From an uncultured Alistipes sp. (GTDB lineage Bacteria; Bacteroidota; Bacteroidia; Bacteroidales; Rikenellaceae), in contig CANQIF010000002.1 of NCBI GenBank assembly GCA_947623965.1, positions 124,001 through 188,000 of the forward strand: a DNA stretch of 64,000 nucleotides. The letters are read 5' to 3'. Both the position numbers and the translations under genes were made by a program. Below, piece by piece: positions 23,456-32,224 of the stretch. Below the pieces are notes generated by a model. The model saw nothing but the letters and a program-made list of their open reading frames with translations, had not been told where the DNA came from and made no database searches. Within the stretch, counting starts at the first letter, position 1. Each line of letters begins with the position of its first letter.

Positions 23456-23487
23456 TTTGGCGGTTTTGCATTTTTTGGCTACCTTTA
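23456..23487 (+). promoter_or_regulatory. Promoter of the transketolase operon (TTTG-N20-TACCTTTA)
   Basis: TTTG at 23456-23459, 20 bp, TACCTTTA at 23480-23487, one base off TAnnTTTG. It points to the transketolase gene starting at 23525. Confidence 0.68.
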
Positions 23488-23524
23488 TACAATTAAATCG
23501 TCAAAACCAAAAACTCAAACGAAC

Positions 23525-24355
23525 ATGCAGGTAAAAGAACTGATGTTGCAGGCCGAGAAAAACCGCAAACGGTTGGTCGAGGTGGTCGAGATCGCCAAGG
23601 CAGGCCATATCGGCGGCGGCCTCTCGTCGATGAATATGCTGACGGCACTCTATTTCCGGGTGATGCACGTCGATCCGAAGAATCCGAAATGGGCCGATCG
23701 CGACCGCTTCGTGATGAGCAAAGGCCACTGTGTCGAGGCGCTGTACAGCGTGCTCGAAGCCCGCGGCTTCATCCCGAAGGAGCTGACCGACACCTACGGA
23801 CAGTTCAACACCCCCCTGGCCGGCCACCCGACGATCGAGGTGCCGGGCATCGAGGTGAACAGCGGTGCGCTCGGCCACGGGCTGCCGATCGGCGTCGGCA
23901 TGGCGATCGCCGCCAAGATGGACGCCAAGTCGTGGCATACCTATGTATTGATGGGCGACGGCGAGCAGGGCGAGGGCTCGATCTACGAGGCGGCCATGGC
24001 CGGCAGCCACTACAAGCTGGACAATTTGGTAGCGATTATCGACCGCAACGGGCTGCAGATCAGCGACACGACCGAGAACGTGATGGCGCTCGAACCGATC
24101 GCCGACCGTTGGCGCGCCTTCGGCTGGGACGTGCAGGACATCAACGGCGACGACATGCAGGCGATCGTCGATGCCTTCGACCGGATCGATTACGCCGCGG
24201 GCAAGCCCCACCTGATCATCTCGCGCACGACCAAGGGCCGCGGCGTTTCGCTCATGGAGAACGTCCTCAAGTGGCACCACGGCGTCCCGACCGACGAGGA
24301 GTATCGCAAGGCGGTCGAGGAGATCGACGCCCGCATCGAGTCTTTAACGAAATAA
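23525..24355 (+). CDS. Transketolase, N-terminal subunit
   Basis: A 276-residue protein matching the N-terminal (thiamine-diphosphate binding) half of transketolase. Seen: S-K-G-H-C-V-E-A-L-Y-S-V-L (about 61-73), G-H-P-T-I-E-V-P-G-I-E-V, G-A-L-G-H-G-L-P-I-G-V-G-M-A, and M-G-D-G-E-Q-G-E-G-S-I-Y-E-A-A-M-A with the ThDP motif G-D-G-E...N (N-L-V-A-I-I-D-R-N). Split transketolases are two adjacent genes in many bacteria. The C-terminal subunit follows 14 bp downstream. Reaction: transfer of two-carbon units between sugar phosphates in the non-oxidative pentose phosphate pathway. Confidence 0.93.
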   Translation: MQVKELMLQAEKNRKRLVEVVEIAKAGHIGGGLSSMNMLTALYFRVMHVDPKNPKWADRDRFVMSKGHCVEALYSVLEARGFIPKELTDTYGQFNTPLAGHPTIEVPGIEVNSGALGHGLPIGVGMAIAAKMDAKSWHTYVLMGDGEQGEGSIYEAAMAGSHYKLDNLVAIIDRNGLQISDTTENVMALEPIADRWRAFGWDVQDINGDDMQAIVDAFDRIDYAAGKPHLIISRTTKGRGVSLMENVLKWHHGVPTDEEYRKAVEEIDARIESLTK

Positions 24356-24369
24356 GCCTATCCGGAGAT

Positions 24370-25308
24370 ATGGAAATCAAGAGTGTACCTTGCCGCAAGA
24401 GCTTCACCGATACGCTGTTGGAGCTGGCAAAAAAAGATAAGAACATCGTAGTCGTCACGACCGACGCCCGGGGCTCGGTGACGCTGACCGACTTTTTCAA
24501 GGAGCTGCCCGCGCAGGCTGTCGAGTGCGGCATCGCCGAGCAGGATGCCGTGGGCATCGCAGCCGGTCTGGCGCAGTCGGGCAAGAACACCTTCGTCTGC
24601 GGCCCGGCCTGCTTCTACGTGGCCCGCTCGCTCGAGCAGGTGAAGGTCGATGTGGCCTATTCGCAGAACCCCGTGAAGATTCTGGGCGTGAGCGGCGGTG
24701 TGGCCTACGGCGCATTGGGCGCCACGCACCACAGCCTGCACGATATCGCCGTGCTGCGCACCTTCCCGGGCATGAACATCTACCTGCCGTGCGATGCCCG
24801 CGAGACGCGCAAGTTGGTGCAGGCGCTTGTCAAGTCGCCCGTTGCGGGGTATGTCCGCGTCGGCCGCAACGCCGTGCCCGACGTCTACGAAAACGACGAC
24901 TTCCCCTTCGAGCTGGGCAAGGCGACGACCCTCCTCGAGGGTGACGATCTGACGATCATCGCCTGCGGCGAGACGGTCTACCACGCGCTCCAGGCCGGCA
25001 AGCGACTCCACGCGCAGGGGATCAAGACCCGCGTGCTGGATATGCACACGCTGAAGCCCGCCGATGAGGAGGCGATCCTGAAGGCGGCGCGCGAGACGGG
25101 CCGCATCCTGACGGTCGAGGAGCACAGCCGCTATGGCGGTCTGGGTGCCATCGTCGCCGAACTGACGGCCGAGCACTGCCCCGTGAAGATGCGCATTCTG
25201 GGTATTCCCGACGAGAACGCCATCCACGGCAAGCCGTTGGAGATCTTCCACCACTACAAACTCGATGCGGAGGGGATCTACGAGACGGCGCTCGACCTGG
25301 TGAAATAA
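24370..25308 (+). CDS. Transketolase, C-terminal subunit
   Basis: A 312-residue protein that completes the split transketolase: the pyrimidine-binding domain with V-E-C-G-I-A-E-Q-D-A-V-G-I-A-A-G-L-A (residues about 50-67) and a C-terminal domain with R-V-L-D-M-H-T-L-K-P-A-D and V-E-E-H-S-R-Y-G-G-L-G. The start at 24370 is preferred, as the longer reading frame beginning at 23689 lies inside the N-subunit gene in another frame. The pair may serve a sugar catabolic operon with the kinase and isomerase-like genes downstream. Confidence 0.93.
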   Translation: MEIKSVPCRKSFTDTLLELAKKDKNIVVVTTDARGSVTLTDFFKELPAQAVECGIAEQDAVGIAAGLAQSGKNTFVCGPACFYVARSLEQVKVDVAYSQNPVKILGVSGGVAYGALGATHHSLHDIAVLRTFPGMNIYLPCDARETRKLVQALVKSPVAGYVRVGRNAVPDVYENDDFPFELGKATTLLEGDDLTIIACGETVYHALQAGKRLHAQGIKTRVLDMHTLKPADEEAILKAARETGRILTVEEHSRYGGLGAIVAELTAEHCPVKMRILGIPDENAIHGKPLEIFHHYKLDAEGIYETALDLVK

Positions 25309-25319
25309 GTTCGCAACGG

Positions 25320-25790
25320 GCCGTTCCGGCAGAACCGATGCCAGATGGGATCGGGCTGTTTGAGGGAAGGTCGGGCTGCAGCTTTGCGAAATGGCCGCAC
25401 GAGCGGAAGAGTTGGTACGGGGTAGGAACCCCTGCGACGCCTTTTGGAACAGCGGCTTTGCTTGGCGCGGTTAGGCGTCCGTTTCGGTTCGGGCTGCAGC
25501 CTGCGGAGAGCCGCACGAAGCGGACCTGCGGGACGCGAGCTGCGGGCCTCCGCCGCCGGGAGGCTGCGGCCCGCCGACCTCTTGCAAGGTCGATTCCTGC
25601 TGCAAGGCAAGCCCGCAGCCGAGCGGACGGGCTTGCCCGAGCGGACCTGCGGGACGCGAAGATGCAGCCCTCCGCCCGGGGGCGGCTGCGGACTGCTCGA
25701 CGTCTCCGACGTCGAATTTGCAAGCAGGCATTTTCTTCAAAACCGGGGACGGCTGCGGGCTGCAGCGGTTCCAGTTGAAACAGCCATTCA
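25320..25790. repeat. GC-rich mosaic intergenic repeat, locus 1
   Basis: No gene fills 25309-25862. The stretch is built of recurring GC-rich words: CGGACCTGCGGGACGCGA at 25521-25538 and 25642-25659, AGCCCGCAGCCGAGCG at 25610-25625, and palindromes around CCGCCGCCGGGAGGCTGCGG and CCCTCCGCCCGGGGGCGG. The same words recur at 27365-27475, 38578-38990, 47815-48210 and 61998-62165. Confidence 0.75.
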
Positions 25791-25862
25791 AAATAAAAAA
25801 AATGTGCTGCAGTTTGAGCCATAACAAGAAACCTACCGAACTACAGGAAACCTAAAAGAACG

Positions 25863-27353
25863 ATGAACGAATATATTATTGCCGTCGATCAATCGACGTC
25901 GGCCACCAAGGCGATTCTATTCGATACGCAGTGCCGTCTGCACCATCGTGTCAATATCGACCACAAACAATACTACCCGCAAGCGGGGTGGGTCGAACAC
26001 GATGCCGAGGAGATCTACCGCAACACGGTGGAGGCGATCCGCCGGCTGCTCGCCGCGGGCGAGACGGAGCCCGGCGCCCGTTTTTCGCTGGCCCTCACGA
26101 ACCAGCGCGAGACGGTCGTCGTATGGAACGTCCGCACGGGCCGCCCGGTCTGTCATGCCGTGGTGTGGCAGTGCCAGCGCGGCGCCGCGATCTGCCGGCA
26201 GCTGCGCGAGGCGGGCTGCGAGCCGATGATCCAGCAGAAGAGCGGCCTGCTGATCGATCCCTACTTTTCGGCCAGCGGCGTGAAGTGGATCCTCGACAAC
26301 GTCGAGGGGGCCCGCGCGCAGGCCGAAGCGGGGGAGCTGCGCATGGGCACGATTGATACGTGGCTCATCTGGAAGCTGACGGGCGGGGCGGTCCACGCGA
26401 CCGACTACACGAACGCCTCGCGGACGATGCTCTTCAACATCCATACGCTCGACTGGGACGACGAGCTGTTGGCCCTCTTCACCGTGCCGCGCTCGATGAT
26501 GCCCGAGGCGCGTCCCTGCGACTCGCGCTTCGGCCGTACGACGGTCGAGGGGCTCTTCCCCGAGGGCATCGAGATCGCGGGGGTGCTGGGCGACTCGCAC
26601 GGCGCCCTGGCGGGGCAGATGTGCTTCGAGGCGGGCATGGGCAAGGCGACCTACGGCACCGGCTCGTCGGTGATGGTCAACATCGGCCATGAGCCCGTAG
26701 CGGCCCCCGAGGGGCTCGTGACGTCGGTGGGCTTCGCCGCCCAGGGACGGGTCCACTATGCTTTCGAGGGCAACATCCACTGCACGGGAGCCACGCTCCG
26801 GTGGCTCACGGACCAGCTGCAGCTCATCGGCTCGCCCGCCGAGACCGAGGCGCTCGCCACGAGTGTCGCCGACAACGGGGGCGTCTACCTCGTGCCGGCC
26901 TTTGCCGGGCTGGGGGCTCCCTGGTGGAACCCGACGGCCAAGGCGATTCTCTGCGGCATGACGCTCGGGACGACCAAGGCGCACGTGGTCCGCGCGGCGC
27001 TGGAGGCGATTCCGTACCAGATCAAGGACCTGATCGACCTCATGACCGACCGGGCCGGGGTCCGGCTCAAGGAGCTGCGCGTCGATGGCGGCCCGACGAA
27101 GAACCGCTTCCTCATGCAGTTCCAGGCCGACATGCTCGGCGCGGCGATCAACCGCTCGGACGTCGAGGAAGCCTCGGCGATGGGCGCCGTCGTGATGAAC
27201 GGACTGGCGCGCGGCCTCTGGCACTCGCTCGACGAGGTGGCCGCTCTCCGGACGTCGGACAACCTCATCGTGCCCGACATGGCCGACGAGGAGCGCCGGC
27301 GCCTTTACGCGGGCTGGGTGGCCGCCGTGGGGTTGGTGAATACTCGGAGCTGA
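25863..27353 (+). CDS. FGGY carbohydrate kinase, glycerol-kinase-like
   Basis: A 496-residue FGGY kinase of about glycerol kinase length. The N-terminal phosphate-binding motif D-Q-S-T-S-A-T-K-A is at residues 9-17; L-T-N-Q-R-E-T-V-V-V-W (around 79-89), and the C-terminal D-G-G-P-T-K-N-R-F and V-E-E-A-S-A-M-G-A-V match glycerol kinases. The usual W-Q-(D/C)-R-R-T motif reads W-Q-C-Q-R-G-A here, so specificity may differ from GlpK. It sits between split transketolase and an isomerase-fold gene, which suggests pentose, tetrose or polyol catabolism instead of simple glycerol use. Substrate is not certain. Confidence 0.78.
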   Translation: MNEYIIAVDQSTSATKAILFDTQCRLHHRVNIDHKQYYPQAGWVEHDAEEIYRNTVEAIRRLLAAGETEPGARFSLALTNQRETVVVWNVRTGRPVCHAVVWQCQRGAAICRQLREAGCEPMIQQKSGLLIDPYFSASGVKWILDNVEGARAQAEAGELRMGTIDTWLIWKLTGGAVHATDYTNASRTMLFNIHTLDWDDELLALFTVPRSMMPEARPCDSRFGRTTVEGLFPEGIEIAGVLGDSHGALAGQMCFEAGMGKATYGTGSSVMVNIGHEPVAAPEGLVTSVGFAAQGRVHYAFEGNIHCTGATLRWLTDQLQLIGSPAETEALATSVADNGGVYLVPAFAGLGAPWWNPTAKAILCGMTLGTTKAHVVRAALEAIPYQIKDLIDLMTDRAGVRLKELRVDGGPTKNRFLMQFQADMLGAAINRSDVEEASAMGAVVMNGLARGLWHSLDEVAALRTSDNLIVPDMADEERRRLYAGWVAAVGLVNTRS

Positions 27354-27364
27354 ATTTATGGCCG

Positions 27365-27475
27365 TACCCGGCGGCTCTTGGAGCCGCGCGGGCCGCAGCC
27401 TCCCCCCCCCGGCGGAGGCCCGCAGCTCCTTTTTGTCGCGCGTGCCACCGCAGGCTGCGGCCGCCCGTTGCGACA
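27365..27475. repeat. GC-rich mosaic intergenic repeat, locus 2
   Basis: Short member of the repeat family: GGCTCTTGGAGCC hairpin, GGGCCGCAGCCTCC, a run of nine C (27412-27420), GGCGGAGGCCCGCAGCTCC, then GCAGGCTGCGGCC. No gene here. The C-run could vary in length. Confidence 0.6.
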
Positions 27476-27569
27476 AGTAATCCGTAAATCCGATTGAAAG
27501 GCTCGCCTTCATTCGCCGGAAGACGGAACTGAATAAACGACACGAACACAACCTTAAAATAACCAAACC

Positions 27570-29000
27570 ATGTACATTCCCGCAAAACCGAACAGGGAGA
27601 CTTTCGGTCTGATTATCGGAACGCGCGCCTACTTCAACTCGAAGCTGGCGATCGACGTTCGCGAAACCCTTTGCAAGAAACTCGAGGAGGCCGGCTACGG
27701 CTATGTGATCCTCGACATCGCCGAAACGCTGACGGACGGCGCCATGGAGACCGTCGAGGACGGCCGGAAGTGCGCCAAGCTCTTCCGCGAATACCGCGAT
27801 GCGATCGACGGCATCATCGTCTCGCTGCCCAACTTCGGCTTCGAGGTGGGCATCATCAACGCCATTTCGCGTGCCGAACTGAACGTGCCGGTCCTCGTGC
27901 AGGCCTGCGACGACGAGAACGACAAGGTCGATCTCGACAGCCGCCGCGACGCCTTCTGCGGCAAGATCTCGGTCTGCAACAACCTCTACCAGTACGGCAT
28001 CCCCTTCACGAACACGACGCTGCACACCTATTCGATCCACAGCGAGCTGCTGATGCACGACATCGACCGCTTCGCCGCCGTCTGCCGCCTCGTGAAGCGG
28101 ATGAGCCATGCCCGCATCGGTCAGATCGGCACCCGCCCGCTCGGCTTCAACACCTGCCGCGCGAGCGAGAAGCTGCTGCAGGCCAGCGGTATCACGGTCG
28201 TGCCGGTCGATCTTTCGGAGATCCTCTTCAACGCGCAGCGCATCGACGAGAACGCCGCGGCGCTGAAGGCCAAGGTCGAGGAGATCGCCCACTACGCCTC
28301 GATCCCGGCCGCCTACCAGGAGAAGGTGGCCCGTCAGGCCCGCTTCGGACTGGCCGTCGAGGAGTGGCTTGCCGCCAATGAGTGCGACGCCGCCGCCATC
28401 CAGTGCTGGGATTCGCTCGAGCAGAACTACGGCTGCGCCGCCTGCGTCACGATGAGCATGCTGGGCGAGAAGCTGATCCCCTGCGCCTGCGAGACCGACC
28501 TGGCCGGCGCCGTCTCGATGTATGCACTGACGCTCGCCTCGGGCCGTCCGGCCGCCCTCTCGGACTGGAACAACAACTTCGCCGAGGATCGCAACAAGTG
28601 CGTCTGCACCCACTGCGGCAACTTCCCGAAGAGCTTCGTGCAGAACGAGATCTCGCTCGGCACGCTGGGCGTGCTCGGCCGCACGCTGGGCAAGGTCAAC
28701 ACCTTCGGCGCCGTCTACGGCAAGTGCACGGAGGGCGACTTCACCTTCTTCCGCATTTCGACCGACGACACCTTAGGCTGCATCAAGAGCTACCTCGGCA
28801 AGGGCCGCCTGACGAACGATCCCTACGGCATGGACGGCTGCATCGCCGTGACGGAGGTCGCGAACCTGCAGAAACTCATGAAGTACATCTGCAAGAACGG
28901 TTTCGAGCACCACGTGGCCATGTGCCGCACGGATGTGGTGGACATCGTCGCCGAGGCGGTGGAGAACTATCTCGGGTGGGAGCTTTACCTGCACGAGTAG
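27570..29000 (+). CDS. L-fucose/L-arabinose isomerase-fold protein
   Basis: A 476-residue protein of the L-fucose/L-arabinose isomerase structural family. It opens with a Rossmann-like domain (T-F-G-L-I-I-G-T-R-A-Y, around residue 11) and has Q-C-W-D-S-L-E-Q-N-Y-G, where such isomerases hold catalytic acids, plus C-E-T-D-L-A-G-A and a Cys/His-rich C-V-C-T-H-C-G-N-F segment. It has no close match to classic FucI or AraA that I can call, so it may be a sugar isomerase of different specificity. It is followed by a terminator at 29018-29051 and then a GH43-like gene. Confidence 0.7.
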   Translation: MYIPAKPNRETFGLIIGTRAYFNSKLAIDVRETLCKKLEEAGYGYVILDIAETLTDGAMETVEDGRKCAKLFREYRDAIDGIIVSLPNFGFEVGIINAISRAELNVPVLVQACDDENDKVDLDSRRDAFCGKISVCNNLYQYGIPFTNTTLHTYSIHSELLMHDIDRFAAVCRLVKRMSHARIGQIGTRPLGFNTCRASEKLLQASGITVVPVDLSEILFNAQRIDENAAALKAKVEEIAHYASIPAAYQEKVARQARFGLAVEEWLAANECDAAAIQCWDSLEQNYGCAACVTMSMLGEKLIPCACETDLAGAVSMYALTLASGRPAALSDWNNNFAEDRNKCVCTHCGNFPKSFVQNEISLGTLGVLGRTLGKVNTFGAVYGKCTEGDFTFFRISTDDTLGCIKSYLGKGRLTNDPYGMDGCIAVTEVANLQKLMKYICKNGFEHHVAMCRTDVVDIVAEAVENYLGWELYLHE

Positions 29001-29017
29001 CCCGCAGGGCCGTTTTC

Positions 29018-29051
29018 CGGGGACGGCAAATCGCCGTCCCCGCTTTTTTTT
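29018..29051 (+). terminator. Intrinsic terminator after the isomerase-fold gene
   Basis: CGGGGACGGC-AAATC-GCCGTCCCCG followed by eight T. Ends the transketolase-kinase-isomerase transcript, with the GH43-like gene starting 21 bp later. Confidence 0.85.
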
Positions 29052-29071
29052 CGAACCGAAATACCGATGCC

Positions 29072-30100
29072 ATGAAACGAATTTTCTCGATGAAAACGCT
29101 GCTTGCCGGTGCGGCGCTGCTGGCCGCTGCCTGCACGACCCCGGCGCCCGAACGCGAGGTCTACCTCTTCACGGGACACCGCGAACCCGCCCTCGACGGT
29201 CTTCACCTGCTCTACAGCTACGACGGCTACCGCTGGGACAGCCTGCAGGGCGTCTGGCTGGAGCCGATGATCGGCAACAAGCAGCCCGAATACTACAACC
29301 ACCACGCGCAGCGCATGGAGACACCGAAGTACGCCCCGCAGTCGATGATGCGCGACCCCTCGATCGTGCAGGGACCCGATGGGACTTTCCACCTCGTCTG
29401 GACGCTCGCCTGGTCGGGCGAGAAGGCCTTCGGCTACGCCTCGTCGAAGGACTTGATCCACTGGAGCGAACAGCGTGCGATTCCCGTCATGGAGGGCGAG
29501 CCGACGAACAACGTCTGGGCGCCCGAGGTCTTCTACGACGACGTGAAGGAGCAGTATCTGATCGCCTGGTCGTCGTCTATCCTGCCGGAGAACTACACCG
29601 AGGCCGACCGGTTGGGAACCAACGGATGCCACCGCCTGTACTACACGACGACGAAGGATTTCAAGACCTTCGCGCCGAAGCAGCCCTTCTACGATCCGGG
29701 CTTCAACTCGATCGACGGCTTCCTGCTCAAGCGCGACAGCGCCGATTACGTCCTGATCGTCAAGGATAACCGCAAGCCCGGGTACAGCGACCTCTTCTGC
29801 GTGACGGCCGAGGCGCCCGAAGGGCCCTACGGCGATCCGAGCGAGAAGTTCGCGCCGACCTACTCGGAGGGGGCTTGTGCCGTGAAGGTGGGCGACGAGT
29901 GGTTGATCTACTTCGACGTCTACCGGCAGGCGCGTTTCGGCGCCGTCTCGACGAAGGATTTCAAGACCTTCACGCCGATCGACGACCGCATCTCGCTGCC
30001 CGCCGGGCACAAGCACGGTACGATCATCAAGGTCCGCGAATCGGTCCTCGAGGCCCTCAAGGCCGAGGAGGCCCGCCGCTACGGCCCGAAAGCCGAATAG
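29072..30100 (+). CDS. GH43-like glycoside hydrolase lipoprotein
   Basis: A 342-residue exported protein. The N-terminus is a lipoprotein signal (L-L-A-G-A-A-L-L-A-A-A-C, Cys near residue 21). The body shows a five-bladed propeller pattern of family 43 and related enzymes: M-R-D-P-S-I-V-Q-G-P-D-G-T-F-H-L (catalytic Asp), W-A-P-E-V-F-Y-D-D-V (the W-A-P-E-(V/I) motif around residue 150) and E-G-(A/P)...(S-E-G-A-C-A-V, the acid Glu region). It likely trims arabinose- or xylose-containing side chains at the cell surface. The close isomerase/transketolase genes would take the released pentose. Exact subfamily is not determined. Confidence 0.78.
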   Translation: MKRIFSMKTLLAGAALLAAACTTPAPEREVYLFTGHREPALDGLHLLYSYDGYRWDSLQGVWLEPMIGNKQPEYYNHHAQRMETPKYAPQSMMRDPSIVQGPDGTFHLVWTLAWSGEKAFGYASSKDLIHWSEQRAIPVMEGEPTNNVWAPEVFYDDVKEQYLIAWSSSILPENYTEADRLGTNGCHRLYYTTTKDFKTFAPKQPFYDPGFNSIDGFLLKRDSADYVLIVKDNRKPGYSDLFCVTAEAPEGPYGDPSEKFAPTYSEGACAVKVGDEWLIYFDVYRQARFGAVSTKDFKTFTPIDDRISLPAGHKHGTIIKVRESVLEALKAEEARRYGPKAE

Positions 30101-30141
30101 CGCCGGCGGAGGGGGGGGACGCTCCCAGACCCTTGCAACGG

Positions 30142-30183
30142 AAAACCCCGCTGCCTTCTACCGAAGGCGGCGGGGCTTTTTTT
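30142..30183 (+). terminator. Intrinsic terminator after the GH43-like gene
   Basis: CCCCGCTGCCTT - CTACCG - AAGGCGGCGGGG followed by CTTTTTTT. Clear hairpin and T-run. Confidence 0.85.
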
Positions 30184-30321
30184 GTTCGGCGGCATTTTGG
30201 CGCCAGGCGGGAGGAAATCGGCGTTTTTTTGTACGGCAACACTTTGGTGGTGCGGTCGGGAGGCCGTCGGCGCTTTTTTGTATGGCGGCACTTTGGCGCC
30301 GGCCGGGAGAAATCGCCGGGG
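30177..30321. repeat. Three imperfect 48-nt tandem repeats
   Basis: Units of about 48 nt at 30177-30223, 30224-30272 and 30273-30321. Each starts with T6-7 then TGT(T/A)(C/T)GGC, followed by CACTTTGG or CATTTTGG and a GC-rich part ending ATCGGCG or similar. The units begin inside the T-run of the terminator. They lie between the GH43-like gene and the convergent hydroxyacid dehydrogenase. Confidence 0.7.
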
Positions 30322-30354
30322 CTTTGGGAGGATGGCTGCACTCCGGCCCGGCCG

Positions 30355-31290
30355 TCAGAGCGGCCGGCGGATGTTGTCGGCAATCGCCTCGATCAACCGT
30401 TTGCGCGCCTCGACCGAGGCCCAGGCGGTGTGGGGCGTGAGCGAGAGGCGGTCGGGATCCTTGATCCGCAGCAGGGGGCTATCGGCCGGCAGCGGCTCCG
30501 CAGCGTAGACGTCGAGGCCGGCGCCGGCGAGGCACCCCTCATCGAGGGCCGCCGCCAGGTCGTTCTCATCGACGATGCCGCCGCGGCCGGCGTTCACCAG
30601 GATAGCCGTCGGCTTCATGCGCCGCAGCTCGGGTAGGCGGATGAGCCCCAGCGTCCGTTCGTTGAGCGGGGCGTGGATCGCCACGACGTCGCTCGTCGCG
30701 AGCAGCTCGCCGAGCGTCAGGGCCTGGTAGCGCGGCTCGTGGGCGACGCCCGAGGTAGGGTAGTAGACCGCCTCCATGCCGAAGGCCTCGGCGACGGCGG
30801 CGACGCGGCGGCCGATGCTCCCCATGCCGATGATGCCGATGCGGCGGCCGCTGAGCTCGTGGAACGAGCGGCCGGCATCGGTGAAAAGGCCGCTGCGGCT
30901 GTAGGCGCCGCTCTTGACCGTGCGGTCGAAGTAGGCGAGGCGCCCTGTCAGCGCAAGGATGTGGGCGAAGGTGGTCTGTACGACGCTCTCGGTCGAGTAA
31001 CCCGCCACGTTGCGCACCGCGATGCCGCGCTCGGCGGCGAAGTCGAGATCGATGTTGTTCATCCCCGTCGCGGCGATGCAGATCAGCCGCAGCCGCGGCG
31101 CCGCCTCGATCTCGGCGCGCCCCAGCCGGACCTTGTTCGTGATGACCACCTCGGCGTCGGCGATGCGCTCGGCGACCTCCGAACTCCGCGTGCGGTCGTA
31201 GCAGTAGAGGTTGCCTAACGAGGCGATCGGGTCGAGCTCGGCATCACCCACCGTGATGCGGTCCAGAAAGACGATTTTCGGCTGTTTCAT
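30355..31290 (-). CDS. D-2-hydroxyacid dehydrogenase (glycerate dehydrogenase-like)
   Basis: A 311-residue NAD-dependent D-isomer hydroxyacid dehydrogenase: Rossmann motif G-I-I-G-M-G-S-I-G-R-R-V-A (around residues 151-163), V-N-A-G-R-G-G-I-V-D-E-N-D-L-A (around 232-246, catalytic Arg nearby) and the catalytic His in L-T-P-H-T-A-W-A. Likely acts on glycerate/hydroxypyruvate or a similar 2-keto acid. It lies 37 bp from the AraC regulator, transcribed in the same direction, so the two may be one operon. Confidence 0.88.
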   Translation of the reverse strand: MKQPKIVFLDRITVGDAELDPIASLGNLYCYDRTRSSEVAERIADAEVVITNKVRLGRAEIEAAPRLRLICIAATGMNNIDLDFAAERGIAVRNVAGYSTESVVQTTFAHILALTGRLAYFDRTVKSGAYSRSGLFTDAGRSFHELSGRRIGIIGMGSIGRRVAAVAEAFGMEAVYYPTSGVAHEPRYQALTLGELLATSDVVAIHAPLNERTLGLIRLPELRRMKPTAILVNAGRGGIVDENDLAAALDEGCLAGAGLDVYAAEPLPADSPLLRIKDPDRLSLTPHTAWASVEARKRLIEAIADNIRRPL

Positions 31291-31327
31291 GATGCGGAAT
31301 ATTGTGCGGGCCGGGTGCGGGGCGGGT

Positions 31328-32224
31328 CTACCGGCGTTTGTGCAGGATGCTGTTCTTGGCCCGGAACTCCGTGGCGGTGACCTGCATGTGCTGACGGAAG
31401 AAGCAGCAGAAGCGGCTGACCGATTCGAAGCCCGTTTCGTAGGCGATCTCCGAAATGTTCTTCGTCGAGTTGGTCAGGAGCTCCTTCGCGAGGTTGAGTT
31501 TCAGATGCTGCTGGTAGGAGGACATCGAAACGCCGGTGATCTGCTTGAAGAGGTTGCGCAGCAGCGAGTAGCTCATGCTCAGCCGCGCGGCGATCTCGGC
31601 GGGCGAAATGCGCGTCGAAATGTTCTCGCGCAGCAGCAGCTGGGCCTGGTTGATCTTGTCGAGGTTCTTGTTGCCGCGGTGCGTGAAGTTGATCCGGTTG
31701 TAGTAGATGCGGCCGAGCAGGTGGGCGATGGCGCCGGCGATTACCTGCTGGTAGCCGCGCACGTCGTTTTCGGCGTGTCCCATGATCTCCTGGTAGAGCG
31801 AGACGATCGATTCGCGGACGCCCACGCGCAACAGCGGCTGCTCGCGCGAGAAGAAGTGCTCGATCATCGTCTTGGCCTGCGTCCCGCGGAAGCCGACCCA
31901 CATCTCCTTCCAGCCCGTTTCGGGATCGGGGTAGTAGAGGTGGCGTTCGCCGGGGAAGAGTAGCAGGATCGTGCCGGCCTCGATGCGCTGCGTTTCGCAC
32001 GAGGCGGAGCGGAAGGAGCCCTCGCCCTCGGTGATGTAGATCAGCTGGTATTCGTCGAGCACGCGGCCGTTCTTGGTGAAGTTGTAGTCGGTCGGGTGCG
32101 CCGAAAGCGGGTAAGGCGTATGCGGCGCGACGTTCTGGAATCCGACCGTCGTGCAGATCATGCCCCACTTCTCATCCTGTACATTGGTTACAAGATATTT
32201 CAAAAAGTCGTTCTTGTGCTCCAT
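31328..32224 (-). CDS. AraC-family transcriptional regulator (likely rhamnose operon activator)
   Basis: A 298-residue AraC regulator. The N-terminal cupin-like ligand domain spans about 1-160 (P-G-E-R-H-L-Y-Y-P-D); the C-terminal two HTH motifs span about 200-290, with I-S-P-A-E-I-A-A-R-L-S-M-S-Y-S-L-L-R-N-L-F-K (in parts) and I-S-E-I-A-Y-E-T-G-F-E-S-V-S-R-F-C-C-F-F-R. The Met at 32224 is preferred over 32284, because it leaves a normal start and a 270-bp control region shared with rhaB. Divergent from the rhamnose operon, so it most likely responds to rhamnose, in line with AraC-type rhamnose regulators in Bacteroides. Autoregulation is possible. Confidence 0.88.
   Translation of the reverse strand: MEHKNDFLKYLVTNVQDEKWGMICTTVGFQNVAPHTPYPLSAHPTDYNFTKNGRVLDEYQLIYITEGEGSFRSASCETQRIEAGTILLLFPGERHLYYPDPETGWKEMWVGFRGTQAKTMIEHFFSREQPLLRVGVRESIVSLYQEIMGHAENDVRGYQQVIAGAIAHLLGRIYYNRINFTHRGNKNLDKINQAQLLLRENISTRISPAEIAARLSMSYSLLRNLFKQITGVSMSSYQQHLKLNLAKELLTNSTKNISEIAYETGFESVSRFCCFFRQHMQVTATEFRAKNSILHKRR

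Noticed and set aside
25917..28613. An 898-residue reading frame on the - strand
   Set aside because: Antisense to the kinase and isomerase-fold genes, spanning the intergenic region between them; composition is low in aromatic and hydrophobic blocks and no domain is visible.
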